From Lentisphaerota bacterium (GTDB lineage: Bacteria > Verrucomicrobiota > Lentisphaeria > Victivallales > Victivallaceae), in assembly GCA_015061625.1 (NCBI GenBank), contig SUWG01000002.1:1-64000 (forward strand): DNA of 64,000 nt. The letters are read 5' to 3'. Each line of letters starts with the position of its first letter. Within the stretch, counting starts at the first letter, position 1. The notes below the pieces were generated by a model. The model had not been told where the DNA came from. It searched no databases and worked only from the letters and a program-made list of their open reading frames with translations. Positions 25,924 to 35,226 of the stretch are shown one piece after another. Position numbers and translations under genes: made by a program.

Positions 25924-26745
25924 ATGGGCATCGAACCAACCCCCTACATTCCGGTCAAACGGTATTTAATGGAAATTGCATTTGACGGCGGCAATTACAG
26001 CGGATGGCAGATACAGCCGCATTGTTTGGCTGTTCAGCAGGTGATTCAGGAACATCTGACCAAATTGTATGACAAACAGCCTATTCATCTGATTGGCAGC
26101 AGCCGTACCGATGCCGGAGTTCATGCACAGAATTTTGCGGCCAGTTTTTTGGTGCCGGAACAACCGGCGATCACGATGGAACGGCTTTTCAAGGCCTTGA
26201 ACCGCCGTTTGCCGCCGGATATCAAAATCCATACGATCAAAGAGGTTCCGCTGGAGTTTCATTCCCGCTATGATACATTCGGCAAGGCTTATACCTATGT
26301 TTTGAATTTGGGGGATGAGTCACCTTTTGTCGGGCGTTATGCGTGGCATCCGTGGCGTAAAGTCGATGTGGAACGCATCAAACTTGCCGCTGAAAGACTT
26401 GTCGGTACTCACGATTATTCCAGTTTTGTGGTGGAAAGACGGGAAATTGATGATGCAGTGCGCACGATTTACCGGATCGAGGTGCATGAGATCGGTCAAT
26501 TCTGCTGTATTACTTTTGTCGGCAACGGATTTTTATATAAGATGATCCGTTGTTTGATGGGAATGATCGAAGCCGTGGGGGCAGGGGTGGCAACACCGGA
26601 TGATGTGACAAGGATACTGGAGGCCAAAGACCGGACCCTGGCTCCGGAAACAGCGCCGCCCAATGGATTGTTTTTGATGAAAGTCTTTTACAGTGAAGAA
26701 GACCGGGAAAATTTTAAATTTCCCGGCCTGCCGTTTCTGTTTTGA
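25924..26745 (+). CDS. truA: tRNA pseudouridine(38-40) synthase TruA
   Basis: Converts U38-U40 in tRNA anticodon arms to pseudouridine. The 273-residue protein has the catalytic aspartate in SSRTDAGVHAQ, YDTFGKAYTYVL, and the C-terminal FVGNGFLYKMIRCLMG. The first residues MGIEPTPYIPV are longer than usual; a start at MEIAFDGGNYSGWQ is possible. Last gene of the pyr operon. Confidence 0.95.
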   Translation: MGIEPTPYIPVKRYLMEIAFDGGNYSGWQIQPHCLAVQQVIQEHLTKLYDKQPIHLIGSSRTDAGVHAQNFAASFLVPEQPAITMERLFKALNRRLPPDIKIHTIKEVPLEFHSRYDTFGKAYTYVLNLGDESPFVGRYAWHPWRKVDVERIKLAAERLVGTHDYSSFVVERREIDDAVRTIYRIEVHEIGQFCCITFVGNGFLYKMIRCLMGMIEAVGAGVATPDDVTRILEAKDRTLAPETAPPNGLFLMKVFYSEEDRENFKFPGLPFLF

Positions 26746-26772
26746 TTTTTTTGAATTCCGTTGTCCCGGATT

Positions 26773-28791
26773 TTATAACCATTCCGGGATGACAGAATCG
26801 CCCTGCGGTTGATCGCAGAGGGTGAATTGTAACACTCCGCCTTCGTGGAGTCGGGCAATGGGTAAATATGGTTCAGTGAATTTTTCGCCGTTAAATTCAT
26901 AACCTGCCGGATAAATCGCAGACGGACTTTCTTTTCTGACTTTGATTGTCAGAGTTTTGCCGTCAATGTCGATGTTTGCTTCAGTGACACTCGGTGTGGT
27001 CAAGAGGCAATAACGGGTGCCGGTCAAAGGATAAAGACCAAGGCAACTGAATATATACCAAGAACTTAATCCGCCGGAGTCATTGTTCCCCGGACATCCG
27101 CCCGGACCGTCAAAGAACATCCAGCGGCGGATCACGTCATGGATTTTTGCCTGTTTATCAGCTCTGCCGCACCACAAGTACGCAGCCGGTGTTTCCATGT
27201 CGGATTCATTGTTCATTCCCTCAAAACGATCAGGGATGATCGGACGGGGCCGGTCATATTCATCGGTACAACCGAAAGCAAAAAATTTATCGAGCATCGC
27301 TTCAAATTTTTCTTTGCCACCGGCCAGCGCAATTCTTTCATTCATCTGGCAGTGCGGGCGGAATGAGTAGTTCCAGTGAGTTCCTTCATAATACGGAGCA
27401 TCGGCGGTCAGTAAGCCGGTGTTCCGGTCGTAGGCAGTGCGCCAAATCTGACTTTTTTGTTGTAATTCCGCTGCAAATTCATGGTCGTTGCATTCTGCTG
27501 CTACCTGATAAGCCGCATGGGCCGCTCCGGCAAGGTCGAGAATGTGGGTGGGGGATTTGTTTTCTGTGGATGCATGGGCAAATTCCAATAAGAAAACTTC
27601 TTTCAATGCCGGGTAATCCGCTTGGGTCAGTAAATTACGGAAAAAACCATCACACAAAGTGTATACTGCCAATGCCGTTGCTTGCATATCGTGCCGTTTA
27701 TAGTCTCTGCTCATTAAATAAGCGCAGGGGAAAAAGCCGATACGTTTGATCGTTTTGATCATTGAATAGAGCATTTTTTTTGCTTCTGCCGGGGCGATCA
27801 TCATCATCAACGGCAGTTGAGTGCGGTAAATATCCCACATGGTTTGGAAATCGGTGTACTCAATTCCGGCATCAACCGGTTTGAGCAGCGAGTGATAGAG
27901 AGCACTGTAAAAAATGTTCCGTTCCAAATCGGTTGCAAAGCCAGTATCTATTTTGCTGAGAATGTCATTCCAGGCATTTTCGGCCTGTATTCTGGTGTTG
28001 TCAAACCCTGCTTTTACGGTTTCTTCCGCTCTGTGTCTGGCATCTGCAGTGGAAAGCAGAGAAAAGGCAATGATGCTTTCAGCGTTGTCACCATCGATAT
28101 CAAATTCGATAATTCCATTGAATATTGCCTGTTTGCGGATGTCGGCAATCACTTTTAAGGCGAAAAATATTTCAACGCCATTGACCGTGATGAAACCTTC
28201 GGCCCAGCCGTCACCACAATTTACACAGTGGGTGTTGAAAATTTTTTCCTGATAGTGGTTGATCGGTATTTTAAGTCCGGCTTGAGTGGTATCAACGGTG
28301 ATTTTTCCTCCCTTGGCGGCAAATTTACAACGGTGGAAAGCTGCATATTTATTGGCGGTCAATTCAAAATCAACACCATAATCGACCAATTTTCCGGAAT
28401 AATATCCGGGATGGGCACTTTCATCGGTCAATTCAGACAGGTGAGCGGTATTAGTGTTGTGAATGGCAGGTTGAATGAGAAAATAGTTATAAAATTCACC
28501 GAGAAATCCGGTGCCGCTGGTATGAAAATGAGTGAAGCCATAAGCACATTTGCGGTCGGAGATTTGCGGAGTAACTCCCTCACTTGATGGTCCGTTACAG
28601 CCATAGCCGCTGGAATAAGCTCCGCTGAAAGGCAGTACAGATACCCAACCGAAAGGCATCAATGCTCCGGGGTGGGTATTGCCGGTTTGGGCTTTGAGCC
28701 AATTCCAATGCTTTGCCAGATCTTCTCCGGCAGGGGTTGTACAGGGACCATTGCCCCAGAATGGATCGGCAAATTGAGCAAAATTTTTCAT
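26773..28791 (-). CDS. GH92-family alpha-mannosidase-like glycoside hydrolase
   Basis: A 672-residue protein. The start VDPFxGxG-like ADPFWGNGPCTTPAG, the GYGCNGPSSEGVTP region, HFHTSGTGFLGEFYNY and the C-terminal GNNDSGGLSSWYIFSCLGLYPLTGT match GH92, calcium-dependent exo-alpha-mannosidases with an N-terminal beta-sandwich and an (alpha/alpha)6 barrel. It is shorter than most (about 740) and has no signal peptide, so it probably works in the cytoplasm on imported mannosides. It has its own promoter, downstream of the antiporter's terminator. Confidence 0.88.
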   Translation of the reverse strand: MKNFAQFADPFWGNGPCTTPAGEDLAKHWNWLKAQTGNTHPGALMPFGWVSVLPFSGAYSSGYGCNGPSSEGVTPQISDRKCAYGFTHFHTSGTGFLGEFYNYFLIQPAIHNTNTAHLSELTDESAHPGYYSGKLVDYGVDFELTANKYAAFHRCKFAAKGGKITVDTTQAGLKIPINHYQEKIFNTHCVNCGDGWAEGFITVNGVEIFFALKVIADIRKQAIFNGIIEFDIDGDNAESIIAFSLLSTADARHRAEETVKAGFDNTRIQAENAWNDILSKIDTGFATDLERNIFYSALYHSLLKPVDAGIEYTDFQTMWDIYRTQLPLMMMIAPAEAKKMLYSMIKTIKRIGFFPCAYLMSRDYKRHDMQATALAVYTLCDGFFRNLLTQADYPALKEVFLLEFAHASTENKSPTHILDLAGAAHAAYQVAAECNDHEFAAELQQKSQIWRTAYDRNTGLLTADAPYYEGTHWNYSFRPHCQMNERIALAGGKEKFEAMLDKFFAFGCTDEYDRPRPIIPDRFEGMNNESDMETPAAYLWCGRADKQAKIHDVIRRWMFFDGPGGCPGNNDSGGLSSWYIFSCLGLYPLTGTRYCLLTTPSVTEANIDIDGKTLTIKVRKESPSAIYPAGYEFNGEKFTEPYLPIARLHEGGVLQFTLCDQPQGDSVIPEWL

Positions 28792-28829
28792 AAATGCTTT
28801 CCTTTATTTCGCTATTGCAACTGTTGTTT

Positions 28830-28857
28830 AATATATCGCTGGAACAAGTTTTTACAA
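28830..28857 (-). promoter_or_regulatory. Promoter of the GH92-like gene
   Basis: Minus-strand TTGTAA (28852-28857), 16 bases, TATATT (28830-28835), with RBS AAAGGAAA before the ATG. Confidence 0.6.
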
Positions 28858-28877
28858 CATTGGATTTATGGATTTAC

Positions 28878-28919
28878 AAAAAAAACAGACAAATTCTCCA
28901 TGAATGGAGAATTTGTCTG
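28878..28919 (-). terminator. Strong intrinsic terminator of the transporter operon
   Basis: A 16-bp perfect stem (28886-28901 with 28904-28919, only GA between) is followed on the minus strand by T8 (28878-28885). It lies 18 bases after the antiporter stop codon. Confidence 0.9.
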
Positions 28920-28937
28920 AAGTAGACGGTTGTTTTT

Positions 28938-29882
28938 TTATTTTACAAAAAGATAGGCTGTATAGCCGATGTAAAGAAGAAGCAAAAATGCACCTTCTAA
29001 CCGGTTGACTTTCCAACCGGAACGCATTATGGGAACCAGAGAAACTGTAACGAAAAGCATCATTCCCAAGTCAACCAAATCGATTTCCGGGGCGTGGATC
29101 GGGCTGATCAACGGTGCGATACCCAAAATGCAGAGGATATTGAAAATATTGGAACCGACCACATTGCCGATGGCAATATCCTGTTCCCCCTTGATGGCGG
29201 CAACGACACTGGTTGCCAATTCCGGCAGACTGGTTCCCACAGCAACGACGGTCAACCCGATCACAGCATCGGAAATGCCACCGGCTTTAGCAATAAATAT
29301 TGCCGCATTGACAAACAGTTTAGCTCCGGTGATCAAGGCCGCCAGACCACCGATAACAAAGATCAGAGCCAGATAGTAAGGATAAATTTTGCTGGAGGCC
29401 ACCTCATCATCTCCAGTGGAATTTTCTTTTTTACCGGAGTAAATGTTGTAAATAGTATAAGCGATGACACCGAAAAAGAAGATTATTCCCTGCCAGCGGG
29501 TGATGCCTTGGGAAAAGAAACAGAAGACGGTCAATGCCGTTGTGGAAATCAACAGCACCGGCATATCAAACCGCAGAAGTTTTTTCTGCACCGTCAAAGG
29601 TGCGATCACTGCACTCAAACCGAGGATCAGGGCGATATTGCAGATATTGGAACCGATCACATTGCCGATACTGATATCTCCGGAACCTTTCAGGGTCGCA
29701 TCAATACTGACCACCAATTCCGGTGCGCTGGTGCCGAATGCCACCAGGGTAAGACCGATGATCAGTGAAGGAACTTTGAGTTTCAATGCGATACTGACAC
29801 CGCCTTTGATCAAATATTCAGCTCCGTAATAGAGCAGGGCTATACCGGCCACACCGCCGGCAAGTTGTAAAAATGTTTGCAT
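28938..29882 (-). CDS. Calcium/sodium antiporter (CaCA family, YrbG-like)
   Basis: A 314-residue membrane exchanger with two inverted repeats of five helices. The ion-binding alpha repeats are GTSAPELVVSIDATLKGSGD and GTSLPELATSVVAAIKGEQD, both with the signature acidic residue and followed by IGNVVGSNIFNI or IGNVIGSNICNI. It exports calcium in exchange for sodium. Third gene of an operon after two Na/Pi cotransporters, so all three would depend on the sodium gradient. Confidence 0.94.
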   Translation of the reverse strand: MQTFLQLAGGVAGIALLYYGAEYLIKGGVSIALKLKVPSLIIGLTLVAFGTSAPELVVSIDATLKGSGDISIGNVIGSNICNIALILGLSAVIAPLTVQKKLLRFDMPVLLISTTALTVFCFFSQGITRWQGIIFFFGVIAYTIYNIYSGKKENSTGDDEVASSKIYPYYLALIFVIGGLAALITGAKLFVNAAIFIAKAGGISDAVIGLTVVAVGTSLPELATSVVAAIKGEQDIAIGNVVGSNIFNILCILGIAPLISPIHAPEIDLVDLGMMLFVTVSLVPIMRSGWKVNRLEGAFLLLLYIGYTAYLFVK

Positions 29883-29909
29883 GATTTATTTCCTTAAAGA
29901 GCATATTTT

Positions 29910-31598
29910 TTAACGTGGCGCATTGGGCAGTTTGGTATAAAGCATTCCGGCGCGGTCATTGATATTTTCCAGATGTCTGGCAACTTTCCGGATTTCTTCA
30001 AGCAGTTCCAAATAAAGAATCCCTACTTGCGGACGGCACTCGCCGTTGTTGATTCTAGCCAGATGTTCTGCTTCCGAATCATCCAGAATCGTAAAAATCC
30101 GCTTTTGCACCTGTTGAGCCATGGAGATCGCCGCTTCGTTGTTGGCACTGAGTAATCCGACAGACGAGTTGGCCAACTCTTTAAGGATTTGACAGATGGT
30201 TTTGAATTCTTCTTCAGCTTCTGCGCTGAACCGGAGATTTTCCTGATTGAGCTTTTCCGTGATCGCCCGGATGATCGCTGTATGGTCGCCGATACGCTCC
30301 ACATCGTTGGTACAATGCAGTAAAAGCGGGATTTGTTCGGCTTGCCGTTTGGTCAGATCCCGGCGCATCAATTCGGAAAGATAACCGGTTATATCTTTCT
30401 GACGGGTATCGATATCTGCTTCCCGTTTTTCCAACTGTTTTACGATGGATTGATTTTTTTCATCGTTGTTGATGTAGATTTTAAGCGAACAATCGATCAT
30501 TTTCCATGCTTTTTTCAACATTTGCCGTAAACTGCTGGTGGTTTGCGCCAAGGCGATCGGAGGGGAATCCAGCAAGTGCGGTTCCAAACGCTGATACTTG
30601 ACCTTGGCATCTTTTACCGGAATCAACTTTTCACAAACTTTGGCAAAAAGCGGGATAAACGGCAACAAAATCAAGGTGGTGAAAACGTTGAAAATGGTAT
30701 GGGCATTGGCGATCTGTCTCGGCGTTTCTCCTCCCAGCCAATCAATCAGGGCAAAAAATGCCGGTTGAGAACCACATGGGATCAGAAAACTCAAGATGAC
30801 CAGAATTACTCCGATAACATTGAATAACGTATGAGCCAAAGCCGCTTGTTTTGCCACCCGGTTGGCGGTTAGAGCCGCTAATTGTGCGGTTATCGTTGTT
30901 CCGATATTGGAACCGAGAACCAGAGCCACGGCGGTATAGATGTCGATCAAACCGCTGTTGCCCAGCGCAATGATGATACCGGTACACGCCGAACTGCTTT
31001 GAATGACGAATGTTGCCAGCATCCCGATCACAATGGCTCCCAGCAAGGCTCCGACCGGCAAAATATATGATTCTGCCGCCGGTGCGCATTGGAAGAGTTG
31101 AAATGCATGGGCAAATGCCGGATTTGAAGACAATCCTTTGAGGGAATTGCTCATCAGATCCATACCCAGAAAGAGAAATCCGAAGCCAAGAACAGTTTCA
31201 CTCCAGTTGGCGATTGGTCTTCTCGGTATAAAACTTAAGAGCAGTCCGACGACGATCGCCGGCATAATGATCCATGATATTTTGAATGCCACCAATTGGG
31301 CGGTGATGGTCGTTCCGATGTTTGCGCCGAAAATCAATCCGACAGCTTGGGTAAGTGAGAGCAAGCCGGCGTTGATGAAGCCGATTACCATTACCGTACT
31401 GGCACTGGATGACTGAATTACGCAAGTTACTGCTGCTCCTGAAGCCACTGCCATAAAGCGGTTGGCTGAAAAGAGCCGCAGAATGGAGCGCATTCTTTCA
31501 CCGGCAACATGGTGAAGGCCATCGCTCATTATTTTCATGCCGTAAATGAAAATGGCCAAGCCACCCAAAACGGTCATGACTGTTGTCCATAGGTTCAT
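29910..31598 (-). CDS. Na/Pi cotransporter family protein with PhoU-like tail (copy 2)
   Basis: A 562-residue protein. The first about 320 residues are a sodium-phosphate cotransporter domain with two QSSSA motifs (TCVIQSSSASTVMVIGF and ATFVIQSSSACTGIIIALG), typical of NptA/YjbB. The C-terminal about 200 residues are PhoU-like helices (ADIDTRQKDITGYLSELMR, LHCTNDVERIGDHTAIIRA). Start ATG at 31598 with RBS AAAGAAAGGA. It closely resembles the gene just upstream; the two are a tandem duplication. Confidence 0.92.
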   Translation of the reverse strand: MNLWTTVMTVLGGLAIFIYGMKIMSDGLHHVAGERMRSILRLFSANRFMAVASGAAVTCVIQSSSASTVMVIGFINAGLLSLTQAVGLIFGANIGTTITAQLVAFKISWIIMPAIVVGLLLSFIPRRPIANWSETVLGFGFLFLGMDLMSNSLKGLSSNPAFAHAFQLFQCAPAAESYILPVGALLGAIVIGMLATFVIQSSSACTGIIIALGNSGLIDIYTAVALVLGSNIGTTITAQLAALTANRVAKQAALAHTLFNVIGVILVILSFLIPCGSQPAFFALIDWLGGETPRQIANAHTIFNVFTTLILLPFIPLFAKVCEKLIPVKDAKVKYQRLEPHLLDSPPIALAQTTSSLRQMLKKAWKMIDCSLKIYINNDEKNQSIVKQLEKREADIDTRQKDITGYLSELMRRDLTKRQAEQIPLLLHCTNDVERIGDHTAIIRAITEKLNQENLRFSAEAEEEFKTICQILKELANSSVGLLSANNEAAISMAQQVQKRIFTILDDSEAEHLARINNGECRPQVGILYLELLEEIRKVARHLENINDRAGMLYTKLPNAPR

Positions 31599-31632
31599 TT
31601 GTTAAAAAAAATCCTTTCTTTGTTTTTATAAA

Positions 31633-33306
31633 TTACCCTTTTATGGCGTTAGGTAATTTTTCATAAAGCATACCGGCACGGTCATTGATATTTTCCAGAT
31701 GCCGGGCAATTTTGCGCATTTCTTCAATGAGTTCCAAATATAAAATGCCCACTTGCGGGTGGCATTCGCCGTCGTTGATCCGGGCCAGATGCTCTGCTTC
31801 TGAACGGTCAAGCATGGAGAACATATTTTCCTGGATCATTGTCGCCCGGTCATGAGATTCAATATCATTTTTTGCCAGCAGATCAACAGCTGAATCTGCC
31901 AGTGCGGCCAGCGTTTTATGCAGTTTTTTGAATTCTGCTTCCGCTTCCGGACTGAATCGCAATTTTTCCTGATTGAGCTTCTCTGTGATCAGGCGGATTA
32001 TTTCTGTATGATCACCGATGCGCTCCACGTCGTTGGTACAATGCAGAAGCAATGGTATTTGTTCCGCTTCCTGTTTGGTCAGACTGCGGCGCATAAGTTG
32101 CGAGAGATATTCGGTGATATCTTTTTGACGGGCATCGATATCTGCTTCGCGTTTTTCCAATTGCTTGACGATGGATTGATTTTTCTCATCGTTGTTGATG
32201 TATATTTTAAACGAACAATCAATCATTTTCCACGCTTTTTTAAGCATTTGCCGCAAACTGCTGGTCGTCTGTGCTAAAGCAATCGGCGGAGTATCCAGCA
32301 AGTGCGGTTCCAGACGTTGATATTTGATCTTTGTGCTTTTGACCGGAATGATTTTTTCACAAAGTTTGGCTATCCAGGAAATGTATGGCAACAGGAGCAT
32401 GGTGTTCATGACGTTGAAAACGGTATGGGCGTTGGCGATCTGTCTCGGCGTTTCTCCTCCCAGCCAATCGATCAGGGTAAAAAACGCCGGTCGGCCACCA
32501 ACGGGGATCAAAAAACTCAAACACAGAATTGTCACACCGATCACATTGGATAAGGTGTTGGCCAATGCTGCCTGCTTGGCGACCCGGTTGGTGGTCAATG
32601 CCGCAAGTTGTGCGGTAACTGTGGTACCAATATTGGACCCCAGCACCAGAGGTACTGCGGTATATATATCGATCAATCCGCTGGCTCCTAATGCGATGAT
32701 TATACCGGTACACGCCGAACTGCTTTGGATGATCATGGTGGCGATCATGCCGACAGTTATTGCTCCGACTAATGCGAAAACCGGGATCATACCATTGACC
32801 GGAGCGCATTCAAACGTTTGGAAAGCATTGGCAAAAACCTCTCTCGGAATTTCTTTGAGGGCTTTGCTCATAGTTTCCATACCGAGAAAGAGAAATCCGA
32901 AGCCGATCACGGTTTCACTCCAGTTTGCGATTCTTTGCCGTGGAACAAAACTTAACAGCAAGCCGATAATGATCGCCGGCATAATGATCCATGATATTTT
33001 GAATGCCACCAGTTGGGCCGTGATGGTGGTTCCGATATGTGCCCCGAACATCAAGCCGATACCTTGAACCAAGTTAAGCAATCCGGCGTTGATAAAACCG
33101 ACGACCATAACAGTCGTTGCACTGGATGACTGAATTACACAAGTAACCGTTGCTCCGGAAATAACAGCCATAAAACGGTTTGCTGAAAAAATCTGGAGGA
33201 TCGAACGCATTTTTTCGCCAGCAACATGGTGCAAGCCGTCACTCATCATTTTCATGCCGAAAATGAATATTGCCAATCCTCCCAAAACTTGAATCGCTGT
33301 TTGCAT
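31633..33306 (-). CDS. Na/Pi cotransporter family protein with PhoU-like tail (copy 1)
   Basis: A 557-residue paralogue of the next gene with the same layout: cotransporter domain with CVIQSSSATTVMVVGF and MIIQSSSACTGIIIALG, then PhoU-like helices. Identity to the second copy is highest in SSLRQMLKKAWKMID and in LENINDRAGML near the end, suggesting recent duplication or gene conversion. First certain gene of the transporter operon, with RBS GAGGGAG. Confidence 0.92.
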   Translation of the reverse strand: MQTAIQVLGGLAIFIFGMKMMSDGLHHVAGEKMRSILQIFSANRFMAVISGATVTCVIQSSSATTVMVVGFINAGLLNLVQGIGLMFGAHIGTTITAQLVAFKISWIIMPAIIIGLLLSFVPRQRIANWSETVIGFGFLFLGMETMSKALKEIPREVFANAFQTFECAPVNGMIPVFALVGAITVGMIATMIIQSSSACTGIIIALGASGLIDIYTAVPLVLGSNIGTTVTAQLAALTTNRVAKQAALANTLSNVIGVTILCLSFLIPVGGRPAFFTLIDWLGGETPRQIANAHTVFNVMNTMLLLPYISWIAKLCEKIIPVKSTKIKYQRLEPHLLDTPPIALAQTTSSLRQMLKKAWKMIDCSFKIYINNDEKNQSIVKQLEKREADIDARQKDITEYLSQLMRRSLTKQEAEQIPLLLHCTNDVERIGDHTEIIRLITEKLNQEKLRFSPEAEAEFKKLHKTLAALADSAVDLLAKNDIESHDRATMIQENMFSMLDRSEAEHLARINDGECHPQVGILYLELIEEMRKIARHLENINDRAGMLYEKLPNAIKG

Positions 33307-33319
33307 TAAAAACTCCCTC

Positions 33320-33745
33320 TTATCCGATAAAAACTTTTGAAATTATCGAAGCGTTATTTGGTCCTGCTCTTACAAAAATTGCCGGATTTGCCACCGTATG
33401 CGGAGCAGGGGTGATGTATACGGTTTGAACCGTACCGCATCCGGAGGCGTATATTTCAGACCAAACGAATGGCGATTGGCTTTCACAAGCCAAACGCCGG
33501 AACGAAAGCATATTGCAATTTCTGGGGGAAGAAAAAGTTTCGGTGCGGAGCGCTGCAACCGGAATAGCTGCATTGTCTGCAACTGAAACAAAACATTCGA
33601 CAACATCAGTTGACAGCAATGGAAATGCGGGATTATTGGGAGTAACACCGGCAAACGACACAAGCCCCAGTACGGAAATCACAATCGCTATGATTGCGGT
33701 ACTGTGGCCAAAGAACTGTTTTGATATGGTGTTTCTTTGCTTCAA
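33320..33745 (-). CDS. Possible exported protein of unknown function
   Basis: An open frame of 141 codons from a TTG at 33745, with GGGAA about 8 bases upstream. The first 34 residues (basic QRNTISK start, then AIIAIVISVLGLVSFAG) look like a signal peptide. The rest has no recognised motif and is rich in Ala, Val and Thr. A good promoter lies in front, and the stop is 13 bases before the first Na/Pi gene, so it may lead that operon. A longer ORF beginning with ATG at 33811 is unlikely because that codon is inside the -35 box. The protein may also be spurious, with this stretch being only a leader. Confidence 0.4.
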   Translation of the reverse strand: MKQRNTISKQFFGHSTAIIAIVISVLGLVSFAGVTPNNPAFPLLSTDVVECFVSVADNAAIPVAALRTETFSSPRNCNMLSFRRLACESQSPFVWSEIYASGCGTVQTVYITPAPHTVANPAIFVRAGPNNASIISKVFIG

Positions 33746-33782
33746 GTTTTCGGTTCCCGGGAAAAGAAAAAATCTGTTCCAT

Positions 33783-33811
33783 AATATACATCGCGGAACC
33801 TCGAAAATCAA
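33783..33811 (-). promoter_or_regulatory. Promoter of the Na/Pi-antiporter operon
   Basis: Minus-strand TTGATT (33806-33811), 17 bases, TATATT (33783-33788). Confidence 0.6.
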
Positions 33812-33819
33812 GTGCGAAG

Positions 33820-35058
33820 TTACTGTTTTCCGGAACTCGCCGGATAGAAAAGAGCTGAAATCATTCCTGTAACGCCGGATATGGTCAAAAAGATGAAGAT
33901 TCCGCAGTATGCTTCCGGCGGATAACTCTCCACGTCACCTGTTGAATAGTGATGCAGTATTTTGCCGCCGATACTCTGAAATGCCGCAATAAAGACGAAG
34001 CACCAGAAATTGAGCAGAGCAACTGACAAGCCGGTATCTTCCGGCGGATTGAGTTCTTTGGCAACAGCTCCGAAAAACGGGAAAAATCCTGCCGGTATGG
34101 CAATCAGGATAAACGACAGAGTTACCAGCATGGTGGAATCGGTGAAGCAGAAGGCAAAAAATCCGGTTGCCGCTCCTGCCGCAGTGGAAAGAAAAGAAAT
34201 AAATGCCATGACTTTTTTACGTTTCCCAAGCAGGGAAAACAATACGTTGCCGGTAATGTTGTTGGCCGCAACGAGCAAAGTCAGGCCCATAATGATCATT
34301 GAGGCATATCCGGCAGATAAATTGCAATGGTCGATGAGGCTTTTCTGCCCGATTTGGGTGGTGAGAATATAATATGCACCGAAAATCAGCGAGGCAGAAA
34401 AACTGACCAGCCACATGGCACGGTTTTTCAACATATCGGCCAGCGGCTTCAATGCGTTGCCTTTTGCTACCGGTTTGATGGTGCTTTTGCAAAGGAGTAA
34501 AATCAGGATCACGCCCAGAGAAGCCGCAATCCCCGGAGCCATCATTGAGTTGCGCCACCCGATAGCACCGGTCAGCAGTACCATTGGTGTCGTGCCGAAT
34601 GCCGGGCCGAAATAAGAACAGAACATGACAATTCCCAAAGCCATGGCAAATTTGGCCGGAAAGAGATCTTCAAGCAATTTTACCACACCGAGAAAAATAG
34701 TTCCAGCTCCGAAGCCGGCAGCGATCCGGAAAATGATCATCAGGGGGAACATCTCTGTCAAAGGAAATCCTGTCGTGCCGATGGCAAACAATGCGCCACC
34801 GGTAAGCAGTATCCGTACTCCGCCATAGCGGGTGGAAAAGATTCCGGCAAGCAGTTGGCTTGCGGCATAAGCATACATAAATGCTGCAGCCGTATCAGAG
34901 ATCATTTCGGCATTCAATCCGGCATTCAACAAATCGTCATAGATGGTGCCGGGAATGAGAACTTTTGCCATGCAGGAAAGAAAATACAGCAATACTCCGC
35001 AGAGCAGGATCGCAAATTTCTTACGGTAAATGATGTTGTCAGGGGCAGAATGGATCAT
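33820..35058 (-). CDS. Major facilitator superfamily transporter
   Basis: A 412-residue membrane protein with about 12 helices. It has the RYGGVRILLTGG loop 2-3 segment and a start like sugar-phosphate/anion MFS porters (KFAILLCGVLLYFLSCMAKVLIPGTIYDDL). The substrate is unknown. The ATG at 35058 is chosen because the ORF's first ATG (35124) lies between the -35 and -10 boxes of its promoter and cannot be in the transcript. It is divergent from the phosphoesterase-GH36 operon, a hint that it may import a sugar derivative for that operon. Confidence 0.85.
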   Translation of the reverse strand: MIHSAPDNIIYRKKFAILLCGVLLYFLSCMAKVLIPGTIYDDLLNAGLNAEMISDTAAAFMYAYAASQLLAGIFSTRYGGVRILLTGGALFAIGTTGFPLTEMFPLMIIFRIAAGFGAGTIFLGVVKLLEDLFPAKFAMALGIVMFCSYFGPAFGTTPMVLLTGAIGWRNSMMAPGIAASLGVILILLLCKSTIKPVAKGNALKPLADMLKNRAMWLVSFSASLIFGAYYILTTQIGQKSLIDHCNLSAGYASMIIMGLTLLVAANNITGNVLFSLLGKRKKVMAFISFLSTAAGAATGFFAFCFTDSTMLVTLSFILIAIPAGFFPFFGAVAKELNPPEDTGLSVALLNFWCFVFIAAFQSIGGKILHHYSTGDVESYPPEAYCGIFIFLTISGVTGMISALFYPASSGKQ

Positions 35059-35103
35059 GATTGGCACAGTCCGTTTGTTCTTTAATGATGTGACTTTTGT
35101 TTT

Positions 35104-35132
35104 AATATAGCAGTAAAAGGGCATTTTTTCAA
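35104..35132 (-). promoter_or_regulatory. Promoter of the MFS transporter gene
   Basis: Minus-strand TTGAAA (35127-35132), 17 bases, TATATT (35104-35109): an exact copy of the consensus seen at 3202. Confidence 0.75.
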
Positions 35133-35153
35133 TCTTTTTCCTCCGGCAGGTAC

Positions 35154-35181
35154 TTGAATTTATCCTGTGAAGATGTATCTT
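35154..35181 (+). promoter_or_regulatory. Promoter of the phosphoesterase-GH36 operon
   Basis: TTGAAT (35154-35159), 16 bases, TATCTT (35176-35181). It overlaps the first possible ATG of the ORF (35167), which is therefore rejected as start. Confidence 0.55.
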
Positions 35182-35226
35182 ATAGCAAACTTTCTTATTC
35201 AGACAGAAAATTCAAAGAGGCACAAT

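Noticed and set aside
26753-26790. Terminator between truA and the GH92-like gene
   Set aside because: TCCCGGA/TCCGGGA forms a 7-bp stem, but there is no T-run on either strand and it overlaps the GH92 stop codon.
33513-33872. Plus-strand open frame of 119 codons
   Set aside because: It is antisense to the better supported minus-strand frame and overlaps the minus promoter; no motif or ribosome binding site.
35059-35124. Upstream start of the MFS transporter
   Set aside because: The ATG at 35124 lies between the -35 and -10 boxes of the gene's promoter, so it cannot be in the message.
35167-35226. Upstream start of the phosphoesterase
   Set aside because: The ATG overlaps the promoter spacer, whereas 35227 has a proper ribosome binding site.
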